Shown: positions 38,226 to 49,301 of the stretch, piece after piece
How positions within the stretch are numbered: position 1 is the stretch's first letter
Layout: each line of letters opens with the position of its first letter
NCBI GenBank assembly: GCA_032358165.1
Contig: JAALGY010000023.1
Span: 1,984,001-2,048,000 of the forward strand
Direction of reading: 5' to 3'
DNA: 64,000 bases
From: Diplosphaera chodatii
Taxonomy: Eukaryota; Chlorophyta; Trebouxiophyceae; Prasiolales; Stichococcaceae
Program-made: the position numbers and the translations under genes
Notes under the pieces: generated by a model
The model's database searches: none
What the model was told of the DNA's origin: nothing
Seen by the model: the letters and a program-made list of their open reading frames with translations, nothing else

Positions 38226-41200
38226 TTACATTTGGCATCGAACACGTGAGCGCACCTGGTGCACGCCGCTCCGAGTGCTGGTGTAGTCGGCCAGCCTCAC
38301 AGTGGGTGAGGTCGACCAATGACGCTGCTGCTGCGGCTGCACCTGCTGCTGCTTCGGCTGCCTGAGCGCCGAGTGCTGGGGCTGCGGTCGCTGTGCAGAA
38401 GGCAGCGCAGCCCCTGTTGGTATGGCTGCAATGCTGTGCGGCGGATGACTGCCTGAAACTGTGCTATCGCTTCCTGCCGCCACCGCTGCTGCTGCCGTGG
38501 CGTCACGCTGTTGCAGAGCCGCTTCCGCACCGGCGGCTGCACCAGCTGCAAATGTGACATGTCCTCCACTCACATGGCGTGGGGATTCCTCGTCGTCTCC
38601 TTGTGAGGCCATCTGCATTGCGGTGTTCACTTGTTATATATCAATGCAGAAATCTTTGTATGGCTTGTAGAAAGCTGTGCACCATCGTGAGTACCACCGC
38701 ATATCGTCATGTGTGGACACCCTTACAGGAGGACCAGCCTGCGCTTGCACCTCGGACATCTCGACCTCGGAGGCCTTCTTCCCGCCGCCCAGGAAGATCC
38801 TGGACAGGTAGCGCTCGTCCAGGTGCTCCAGCTTGGCCATCACGCCCTGCCGGTTCGCCTCTCGCATCTTGGCTAGCACCCGCCCTGCACCAGCGCATGG
38901 CACTGGGGTCATGCATGTGCAATGCTGCAGCAGACGGGACGTTTCCAAGTCCAGGGATGGTGACGGTCTGTGGCAAGGCCTGCGCCCTGAGAGCATGGCA
39001 GCGCATGGTGTGGTCGATGACTTTGAGCAGTGCAGTGTATTGCATGGAGCTTGCCAGGGTGAAGGCTGAAGCTGCCGCGGCGGCGCGGGCCGCCGGGTGT
39101 TCCGCCATCGGTGCTGTAGCCGCTGCCGCTGAAGGCGCTCTGCCCACTTGCATAGCTGGCCTCGCTGTGTGCGATGCTGCTGTCGCTCATAGCTGACCGC
39201 TCCACACCCTGCAGGGTGTCGTCCTTGATACTGCTCCGAACATGTCGAGGACTGGTTTGCAACAGCACAACCAAGCTGTAAGGGAGACCAAGGGGTCATA
39301 TCCGTGGTTGATCAAATTTTGTACGTTACACACACCACGGATGCGTCCTGGTCCAGCGCTGCCAGCGCTGCAGGGCCGGCATCGCCCAGGCTGATGTGAA
39401 CATGGCGGCCATTGGCGTGCGACGCATGCCGCAGCGCTTCACCCACTGTCCTATAGTTGGAGGACATGCTGGTCATCTGGCGAGCTGCATTGGGCGGCCA
39501 TGCTGATTGGACGATGCCGAGCGCGTCATAAATGGTTTTGATTCCACCATCAGCCTGGCACCTGACATCATCTTCGCCCCGCAGCTTGAGCCGGCGCATC
39601 ACGGTGGCCGCCGCACCACCGTTGACCAGCACCGTCAGCAGTATGAGAAAGAACGTCACCACCAGCAGTACGTGTGCCACCGCTTCTGTGCATTGAAAAC
39701 AGCACTTTTACTTTGAAGCACTGCAGGAAAAGCAACTTGGCTGTAGCTTTGCAAGCAGATTTGGGACGCTGGGAGATATGGCGGTTATCTCCTCACGGGC
39801 ATCTGAACCGAGTGCCTCGCCTGGGAGGTCCTCCAGGGCGCGCAGCACCATGGCAAATGCCATTGCGCCACGCATGCCCGAGAACCACATCATGAACTGC
39901 TGCGACTGCGGGATGCGCAGGTCGGGCGGCCGCACGTAGTTCACCAGTGCCGCATTTGGCCAGACATTCAGGGCTCTGGAAACCGCCAATGCCAGCACGG
40001 ACACCAACTGCAGCAGCAGGCGGTAAACATGAGTTCGGCTGGCAGTGGCACAGCTGTTGACGACACAGAGCACACATGTGACTTGCAGGCTTTCTATAGA
40101 GGTCAGCGCTGCTGCCCACCAGTGTTGTCCATGTTACGCCATGGCGCCAGGCGCTGGTGTTGATGGATATCGAGCTGCCGATGTAGGTGAAACAGAACAG
40201 CTCGGCCAGCACCGAAAGCACCTTCATGGATCAAGCAAAAGTTACCTGTGACAGGTTGCTTGGACGTCCAGCAGTGCTCGGCTGCATGGTTCCATCAAGC
40301 GAGCATTGTCATGGAACCCAATGTAATCGCACCTTGAAAAAGGCGGCCGTGCGGTCCCTGGCATTGCGTGAGATGTTGGGGCGCACATAGTGCGCAGACA
40401 CCTGCAGACCAGTCGTCCACCGCATCAGAATGCTAATAGGGACATGGGTATCAGGGTGTTGTACTGCGGGATGCAGGTTCAAGTGCACAGAGAACTCACC
40501 AACCCGCAGAACAATATCGAAACAATGCCAGACAAGCCAAAGCTGTCAGCGAGCATATATGATGAGAATGCCAGAATGATAACCTGCACAATCAGATGTG
40601 ATCAGCTCAGTCACCACGCTCAACATGCACACTGCGCAATGACATGTTGCAGTTCGTCTGACCATGCAGGATTCCAGGGGCGCATGGTGGTGCCGCAGGA
40701 ACTTGGTCTTGAATATCAGCGATGCCAGGAAGGCAATGCCCACTCCTGTGCAAAAGCAAACAGTGGTGCGGCGGTTCGTTGAGGCATTGCCCTTGAACAG
40801 TTTGTGATGTTGCCACGAGAACGTCATACAGGTAGTCTATATCACATTGCACGGGGGCGCTACTGACCTATCAGCACAGAGCCCAGGAACACGCCGATGA
40901 AGGAGAACAGCGCCATGAAGATGGAGCCGGCCGAGACACGGCGGTGCAGGAACATTGACATCGTGCGGTACAGCACGATGCCGACGGCGTCATTGAGGCA
41001 CGACTCCCCAAACACCAGCGCAAACAGGTCCTCGTTGGCGCCCAGTCGCTGCAGGACCGCCACAATGGTCACCTGCGCACAGGCTGGCAGTGCACTGCGA
41101 GGGGGTGTTGCCGGTATGAGGTTGCACCGACACTTGAAAGGTTCCCTCTCGGAGTGGGCAGTTTTGCAGCGAGGATGAGCTGCCGTGCTCAGCTGGCTCA

Positions 41201-42463
41201 CAGTGTCTGTGGTGCTGATGATGGAGCCAAACACCAGCGCCTCAATGAAGGTGAGGTGGTATGAGAAGCCCCATGCTCCGCCCGCCCATGTCATGAATCC
41301 CACTACAAATGTGGAGACAACTGTGCCCACGAGTGCAAACGTGCAGATCGCCCCTATGTTCCTAAAGAACCTGCGTATTCAAACACGACGGTTCAATGGG
41401 AACGGCTCAACTTGTGCCGCATCACTGCGGATTTCTACTGCTAAACTGAGCAACACTTACGGCTTCACTTGAAGTGAGAACCCAGCTTCAAACATGATAG
41501 GCGGCAGCAGCGCCAAGAAGAAGAACTCCGACTGCATAAGGATGGCTTGTCAAACGCTGAGGATGTGTAAATGTGCATCATGCACAGCATTGGTCACTGT
41601 GATTTGCTGCCGGCATGTGCCACAAGCACCTCATGGCTGCCTCGACACAGCTTGATGCATGTGCGATAGCCACTTCACTCACCTGGAAGCCCATCCAAGC
41701 TACGTATGTGTGGCTCAACGTGAACACGCGTGCCAGGATGCCCATGGCGAGGCCTAGCAGCAATGCTACTGATGCCTCTCCCAACCAGTCCACCTTCTTC
41801 TTCTCCAGCCACTGCCCGATGCCGAGCGCCAAGCCCAGCAGAATCAGCTGCAAGCGCAACTTTCAGACTATTCTCACATCGATGACCAGCGAACATGAGG
41901 CTTCTGGTATTTGCTGATCTGCCACATCTATGATATGCTGCGGGAGCAGCGTTGTCTCTGCATCCGCATGCCTGTGTGAGTACAGCGCGACTCGCGCCCA
42001 TTGCATCGTGCGTGTGCTCTGCCGCTTCCTCTGCGTTAGTAGCACGTAGGCTGGTCAGGTGACATTCCGGATGCGTGATCAGAGTATGCACATGGTGCAA
42101 CGGAGCCTGCAAAGCCTCACCCTGCAGGTCCGGAAGCAGCGTTCTTGAAACGACGTCGGTGAGATTGTGCATTGCGGGAGTCGTGAGCGTTGCCTCCATG
42201 ATGCAAGGTCGGTGTCCGGGTCGACTGCTGCATAGAGGAGCCGTGTCGTGCAGAGGTCAACCCCGACCCACGGTCTTGCGGGACATCATGCGTGCACTGC
42301 AGCGTTCAGCGCTTGCGTCTAGTCACTTGCGGCGTTGTGGCACCGCAGGCTCCTCTGCGTAACTTTCCAGCGTGACGCAAGGGCTGCCTGATGACGGATC
42401 TTGCTCGTCCGTTGCGGTCTTGGACCTGCCTATTCTGCTTCCTACTTCTGTTTGGCTGAACAT
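38226..42463 (-). CDS. NHE/NHX-type cation/H+ antiporter A
   Basis: Exons placed in phase: 42344-42463 (tentative first), an unplaced exon near 42130-42200, 41683-41847, 41461-41531, 41202-41370, 40868-41072, 40663-40745, 40500-40583, 40333-40401, 40120-40221, 39821-40007, 39562-39685, about 39055-39251, and from 38884 down to 38226. Helices in CPA1 order: LILLGLALGIGQWL, LLPPIMFEAGFSL, VGTVVSTFVVGFM, VFGSIISTTDTVTIVAVL, the ion-binding VFGESCLNDAVGIVLY, FLGSVLIG, IVSILFCGLV, CFTYIGSSIS, then WFSGMRGAMAFAM and [23 protein letters not shown] is the endosomal NHE6-9/NHX5-6 form, so it probably exchanges K+ or Na+ for H+ in an internal membrane. The cytosolic C-terminus is Ser/Gln-rich. The intron ending exon 40007-39821 has a GC donor. 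The stop at 38226 is tentative. Confidence 0.88.
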
Positions 42464-42547
42464 GGTGATGGTGCTGGGCAGTTCCACTGTTCGCCACCAA
42501 CATGCATCCTTTGCAAGGTGCTGCATAGCTACATGATGACCGCGTGA

Positions 42548-45500
42548 TCAGTCTGGCTTCGGCTGGCTGGCGACGCTCCTGCCGCCCAGGCTGCTGGCGG
42601 AGCGTAGGAGCTGTAGCGGCCGGGACACAGCATCACGGCGAGGAGCTGCCACGGTGGGGCTCAGCGGTTGCCGCTGCTGTGGCTGCCAATGGCTGCCGTT
42701 GCTGCTGGTGTTCAGCACCGGAGGCGTGCCCACCGTTGGCTCCCGTTCGACAGGAGACAGCGCGCCCTGCCCTGGCTCTGGCGTGGCTGACCGTCTGCGA
42801 GCCTGCAAGGCATCAGAGCAAGCACAGTCTTGCATTCTGACCACGAATGGGCAGTTGCACATGCCTTTCTGTTGCAGACGAATAGGATGCAGCGTCGAAC
42901 CGTCAGGAGCCCTTATGCAACGATCACGCCATGCGCTGCCCACCGAGCGCATCTCGATGCTGCCGCCCTCCGGGGCCTGCTCCGCGTCTGCTTCGTTCAC
43001 GAAGAAAGGCTGCAGGAGCACACGTGTATGGTACACACACGTGTCCATCATCCGGACGCCCCTTCATGCTGTGTGCCGTAGAGGTGCAAGACGGTGAGCC
43101 GCAGCACAACAGGCGTGCACCTGTAGGTAGCGCTCGTCAAGCTCTGACAGCATGCTGTTCATGCCGGTGCGGTTCAGCGCCCTGACACGTTGGAGCCCCT
43201 GGTGCAGGATTGCATCCGCTCCCACGACGCCCAGCAGCTTGTCTGCAGGATGTACAGCAGCTTTTCCAAGGGGATGCCCAAGTTTGCATGAGAGCATGCA
43301 CATGCAGCCATGCAGTTGACAGCTGCTTCAGCAGCAATCACCAAAAAACTTTGCAGACCACCCACAGCGCAGAAACCAATCAGAGCAGCATGCAGCAGGT
43401 CATGCTTGAGTCAGCATGTCACGCACCAACAGGGCCTGGTGATGCGCTTTCGGTGGCGCTTGCCGCACTGCTGTGCTGCGCATGCTGCTGACGCTGGCCC
43501 GTCGTGTCGCTGCCTGGCTGGTGATCTCCGTTGCGGTGGCTCCCGGCCCAGGGCACCGTGTCGTCAAGCGTGAAGACTGTGTGCTCCAGTGGCAGGTCAT
43601 TCACGCCCCCGCTGCCACCGCCAGGCTCCCCATCGAAGCTGGCCACCGACTGGTACCGCCTGCACTTGAAGGACGCACATGCATCTGCAAATGGTGCCAA
43701 TGGTCACACGCATGCGGTGTGAAGCTGCAAATTCAAGCTCCGCACATCGGCCCTGCGTCTGCTGCACGGATGTCTCGTACACAGCAAACCGCAGTCAACC
43801 AGCTTGCCTGGTGGAGTTGTCCTCGGCACGCAGGCGGAGCCGGACGATGAGGTGCGCGCACGCGCCGCCGTTGACCAGCACCGTGATCAGGATGATGAAG
43901 AATGTGCACGTCAGCATCATCTGGCCCTTGCCATCTGCACAGCTGAGGGTGGTGTGGTCAGTGTTGCTGTCGTGCGCTCCAGCTTGCAGGTTGCAGTCCG
44001 TGCACTGCTCGCTTGTAACAGCATTCCAAACACTTCTTCACCTGGCAGATCCTGCACCGCCTGTAGTGATAGTGCATAGGCAATGGCGCCACGAAGGCCG
44101 CTCCACCACAGCATTGCCTGCATGTGGGTCGGCGGGGTGACAATGGCGCAGCATCTGCATCATCTACACCACAGCAGCATTTGGGACCACTTCCTGGCCG
44201 CTTGCCAAGCCCACCTGATGACTGTCAGGCACACTCATCTCTGGTGGCCTCAGCAGATTAACTGCACGGCTGCACAGCCAGATGTTGCATGCCCTCGAAA
44301 TGGCGAGCGCAAACAACAGGATGACCTGCAGCATGCACCAGTACGCTTTTGATCGTGTGCATCAGCTGCATTCCTGAATGTGTTTCGCAGTCTGCAGTTG
44401 CTTACTGCTCCCCACCAGAAATGTCCAGGTCAGCCCCTGACTCCAAGCTGCAGTCTCCAGGAACAATGATGCCCCAATATCTGAGTATGCACAACAGTGG
44501 CATTCAGCTGTAATAGAACTGTTATAGCGCTGGCACACAATTGATAGCACGATTTAGTGCAGTGTAGTGGATGAAATCACTCACAAATGAACACAAATGT
44601 CTCCGCCTGCGCAGTGGAGAAGCACGCGCGTCAGCCGCGGCGAGCATGCAATAGCTTGCATGCCACATGACTTGCAAGGTGGCTTAGATGCCAGACGCAC
44701 CATGGTAGCCCAGCTCTTGAAGAATGCCATAGAGGACTGCTGGGCATACGGCGTGAGGTTGCGGCGTGTGTAGTTTGCCATAGTCTGCAGCCGACGATGC
44801 TACTTGTTGTGGCGCCCCACATCACATGCAATGCGGTGAACAACGAAGCAGCCCGGTGGACAGGCATGAGTTGTACAAGCGCACCATGCCACAAAACAAA
44901 ACCGAGACAATGCCAGACTGTTTCTGACCGTCTGCAATGAAGTAACTAGCAAAAGCAAACAGAATGACCTGCATGAGGCAGGCATACAAGGCTGTGAGGC
45001 ACATGCAACCAAGCTTGCTATATTGCATGCAAATTGAAAGGATACCCCTAGCACGCCCAGTAAAGCAAGGCAAACACACTCACCATGTTGGCCTCGAGGG
45101 TTGAGTGGCTGTCGTCAGAGCGCAGCATGTGCGTCTTGAATGCTAGTGATGATGCAAATCCCATACTAATGCCTGCAGACGACTTGCTGACATTGCAACC
45201 AGCAGTGTGTGGTCCGCACATCTTGATCACTTACATGCAACTCGGGTCCTTGGGATCACAGGGCGCACTGACCTATCAGCATCGACCCCACGAATGTCCA
45301 GCAGAAGGTTTTGAAACCCACGTACATGGCGGCAAGCGTCACAGGCTTGGCCTGCACAGAAATCCAGATGCCTGAAAGTAACAGCATTCCTGGTATGTGA
45401 ATAGCAAGGCTTTCATTATCAACACTGTACCGGTGTGCTGTGATGCACCAGATTGCAGCCGAGAGCACCCTCACCAGGAAGGAGAGGAAGGTGCGGTACA

Positions 45501-46901
45501 GGGTGATGGCAACTGCATCATTGAGCACAGACTCGCCAAAGACCAGAGCGTACAAGTCCTCATCAGCATTGAGCCGCTGGAACACCGACAGCACAGTCAC
45601 CTGTGCATGCAACAGTGATGACGTATGCTGTTCAGGAGCTACGACTGCTGCGTCACACGGCTGCTGAGCACAACAGATGACTGCAGGTGATCCCTCTGTT
45701 ATAAGGCATCAAAATCGGCTTGCGCACGGGGTCTGTGGCGCTGATGATGGAGCCATAGCACAACGACTCGATGGCAGTGAGGCGGTAGCACAGCCTCAGC
45801 ACGCCGCTCAGCCACCTGCAGCGCAGTGCCATCCATCAGCTGCCTGCTTTCCATGATGGACTGAAATTTTTGCAATACATCACAACAAACGTGGGGAGCG
45901 GTGACTCACATGATGAAGGCAATGACCACCGTCGACACAAAGGTGCCAGCAAATGCGTATGTGCAGATGGCACCAACGTTGCGTACAAACCTACAAGCGT
46001 GGGCAAGGAAAGTAATTTGCGGCCGACAGTTTACGCACAACGTGAAGCCTACCAAAATTGTGTGGGGATACAGGTATCGCCACATTCAGCAAACTCACGG
46101 CTTGGTCTCCAGCGAGTAGCCTGCCTCAAATATACTGCAACCAGGTCGGAAAACTTCATACACACATGACTGTGGCAAGTCCAACCACTCCTGTCGCTTG
46201 AGGCAGCATATGGCTTGACTCACATGGGTGGGAGCAGGGCGGTGAAGAAGAAGTCGCGGCTGAAACCAATCCTGCGGACATCGGGGCATTGATGATGTGA
46301 AACAGCACTGTAACGTGGCCAGCAGAGTCAGCGTGCTGCTTCAAGCTATGCGCACCATGCCAGATACGTGGCCGAGAGGTCCAGGTAGAAGAAGAACACG
46401 CCAGCAATGAGGCCCAAGAGCAGGGCCACCGCTGAGTCGCCAATGACACTGACCTTTCGCCGCACCATTATCTGACCTGAAATCAGCGCCGCAGCCAGCA
46501 GCATGATCTGTCGAGGGAACATGCACGCTTCTGTCAGGTCGTTGAACGTTTGAGTTCAGACATCACTCAGGCATTTAGCGCCTGAGGTTAAGAGAGAAGC
46601 CGAAAGGTCCATTGCCTGCAAGCGCGGTCATCTGAGCAGGGTCTGTAGCCTGGCTGCCGATGAGTAGACAAGTGCATCAGCTTACCTGTGTCAGGACTGC
46701 AAGCGACGCCTTAGCCTGCGCATCTGGTTCCTCTACAGGAGGCGGTGGCGCGACAGCAGGTTCTGGCACGTATGCAGGAGCAAAGTCAGGACTAGGCCCG
46801 AAGGATGGCTGATCTACGCGTCCAGCGTGTGGCGAGGGATCAAGCGACGGCTGTGCTGCATCTGATGCCGTCTGAAGCAGACGCGCCAATGCCAATGCCA
46901 T
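42548..46901 (-). CDS. NHE/NHX-type cation/H+ antiporter B (tandem paralogue)
   Basis: Exons in phase: 46686-46901, 46356-46507, 46224-46271, 46099-46134, 45910-45990, 45728-45815, 45475-45600, 45273-45351, 45084-45172, 44885-44968, 44701-44784, 44585-44606 (22 bases), 44416-44480, 44215-44325, 44042-44117, 43808-43934, 43514 (or 43469)-43659, 43121-43242, and from about 43013 to 42548. The N-terminus ([10 protein letters not shown]) is Pro/Ala-rich, then [88 protein letters not shown] and [17 protein letters not shown], the same order as antiporter A. A conserved [16 protein letters not shown] segment in the C-terminal tail confirms common descent. The intron after 43808 starts GC. Reaction and likely endosomal site as for A. 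It lies 84 bases upstream of A's tentative start. Confidence 0.9.
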
Positions 46902-47416
46902 GCTGGCCAGCGGGGCGCAAGTCTACATAGCAAAAACTGTGCTCGCACACCTACACGGCAGTTCAACGTGCGGACAAGACGCGCATTTGCGTGACGACTG
47001 TGTAAGAGATCGAGTCACAGCTCAGCATGCCAACTTTGATCTCGGTATAGAGCAATGTGATGTACGACTGCGATAGGGCTGTGCAAGCTGAGATAGTGCC
47101 CTGATGCACTATGTCTGCACTCGTCGAGACACATACATAATGATGACAAGCCGAATTGGCCTCGTGCAGCATGTCGATGGCCATTACCACCTTGGTCAGT
47201 GCTCCAGGGGGTGCAGCAGCAAGGCTGACGATGCCATCGCACCAGAGTTCGTTGCCTTGTGATTATTGTGCAATGCTGCAGACCCGACGACACATGAGGC
47301 GACACACTCTCGGGTCCTCTACGCACGGAAACAGATGCGGGAACAGTCCAGCGTGCCGGCGCTGTGTGCACACCTTGCCCTGGTGGCAAGAAGAGCCCTA
47401 TACCATATATGCACTC
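46902..47416. other. intergenic region between antiporter B and PABPN1
   Basis: About 515 bases. Both flanking genes read on the minus strand, so this holds the 3' UTR of PABPN1 and the promoter of antiporter B. No coding exon or clear signal was found. Confidence 0.45.
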
Positions 47417-48693
47417 CTAGTAGGGTGAGTAGCCCCCTCTGAACCCCCGACCACGGCCGCGTGGCGCATACCTGTCGCAGACAAGACGCGGCAATGTCAG
47501 CACACTGACGACTTCGGATATAAACGCAACATATGCAAGTATGGCGCAGGTTGAGGTGGTGCCTTACCCGCCATAGTAGCCCCGGCCACCGCGACGCCCT
47601 CGACCCCTGCCGCCGCCAAAGCCTCGACCCCCGCCGCGATATGCTTTGAGCCCTGGCACGTTTGTCCGCTTTGGGCTGACCTGCATGTTGCGCGTGGCTG
47701 CTCAGCATGGCAAGCCTGTGGGGTCCACCACCCCTTATTGAAAGGGGCACTCACTGTGACACCGACACACCTTGATCTCACGGCCTCGCAGCTCTGAGCC
47801 ATCCAGCAGTGTCGCGCTCTGCACGGCGTCCACCTCCAGAAACTCCACATATGCAAAGCCCTGCAAGGCGTGCGAAACGGTGGTATGTCGGCAGGCTGTG
47901 CTCAGGGACAACATCTGCCAATCAGAGCCCCGTCTGGAGGGGAACAGCACCAGCCACGAGCAGAAAAATAGTGTGCATGGCAAAGGTAGCGCGCAACAGC
48001 TTGGTTGCATCACGGGCAGGGTGTATACCTTGGCATTGCCGAACTTGTCCGTGAGGATTGTGACACGGTTCACTGTCCCACAGCCCTGGAAATGCAGCTG
48101 AAGCTCCTCTGGCGTGCAGGAGTAGTCCACGTTGCCCACATATATTGACCGCCCATCAACTTCCTCTCTGTCTGCTGCCTCCGCTGCGGAGTCACCCTCT
48201 TTGCCCTCCACCTTCCCCTGCCGACATGCAGACCAGCTGGTCCGTGTATTGCTCCTGCTTGCTGTCCTTACGCAGCATTAATGTCCGACCAACTGCCGGT
48301 GTCACTGCCGCGCACACATGCAATAGCGGTGCGTCCTGGCAGAAACGCGACAATTGCGGTAGGTACAGCACTTGCTACTGGGTGTGCACCTGGGCCTCCT
48401 TGGCCTTGACCTCCTCCTCCATCGCCTTCAAGCGCGCCTTCATCGCCTCCAGCTCCTGCGACGACATGCAGCTGGTTTGCTGCCAACTCTGGGCACTTCA
48501 GCCCGAGTCCGCGCCAGTACGGTTGCAGCAGGCAAGGTACAAACAGAGCGTCTGGCCTGCCGGCGCTCACCGCTTGCTCTCGTTTGAGGTCCTCGGCGCT
48601 GGGTGCGGCGTCGCCGCCATCCTGCTGCTGATCCAGCTGCGCATCCAGGTCCTGCTGCTCCTCCCCAGCAGCCTCGGCATACTCCTCGGTCAT
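47417..48693 (-). CDS. PABPN1: nuclear polyadenylate-binding protein (PABPN1/PABN)
   Basis: Six exons close in phase: 48571-48693, 48390-48455, 48029-48217, 47771-47860, 47568-47680 and 47417-47471, giving 211 residues. The layout is the family's: an acidic N-terminus ([20 protein letters not shown]), a short coiled coil ([20 protein letters not shown]), one RRM with RNP2 SIYVGNVDY and RNP1 KGFAYVEF, then [10 protein letters not shown] and an RGG-rich tail ([19 protein letters not shown]) ending GGYSPY. PABPN1 stimulates poly(A) polymerase in the nucleus and sets tail length. No oddities. Nothing else in the RRM world has this exact order of parts. Confidence 0.97.
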
Positions 48694-49301
48694 GCTGGCT
48701 GCGCGCCTGTCAGCCCTGGACGCTTGGACGCTGCTGCAGTCCCCTGAGGCAGTCTGCAGATCGACCCTATGTCTGCCTGCAGGGATCTGTCGCTCCTATG
48801 CAGCTGCAGCAGCTGTCGTTCGTATATCACACAGACAGCAGGTTTTGTGAAGTGAGTTGAAGTGAAGTGTGTGCTCACGATCATGCACGGGCAGACGCAG
48901 CAACTGTGCAAGCGAAGACAGAAATGGTCTGCCTGCTGTTCTTCTTCCTGCAGCCTTGCATTGGTGCAGGGTCGCATGATGGCCGGAGAGCTTACTTTTA
49001 CTTCTTCTTAGTGCATAATCTTGTCTGATCCGTGAGGCATGTTGAGCACGGCCCAATGCCGGTGGTCGCAGATCAGTGCAAGACAATGTCTCTGGATTCG
49101 CCGCCGCGCATGCATTCACCGGCATGCAAGCGGGGGGTCAGCTCCTGCTTAGTGATGTCTGATGACATTCTATCCTGAGAGCCTGCTCACTGTCACATCG
49201 TTGCCAATCAGCAGGGCACGCAGATGCCAAGGGCCTGTGCAGCACTAGCGCTGTGTGCCATGTGAAAGCAAGGCGAAGCTCAGCAAGCTCATGGACGCCA
49301 G
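48694..49301. promoter_or_regulatory. divergent promoter region, PABPN1 and ePHD-AAA gene
   Basis: About 610 bases between two start codons on opposite strands. I see a Cys/Leu-coding open stretch on the minus strand but no exon, and no clear promoter motif. Confidence 0.4.

Noticed and set aside
43469..43514. A ninth firm GC donor in antiporter B (43513)
   Set aside because: Both a GC donor at 43513 and a GT donor at 43468 keep the phase, so the GC reading is not required; left as a candidate only.
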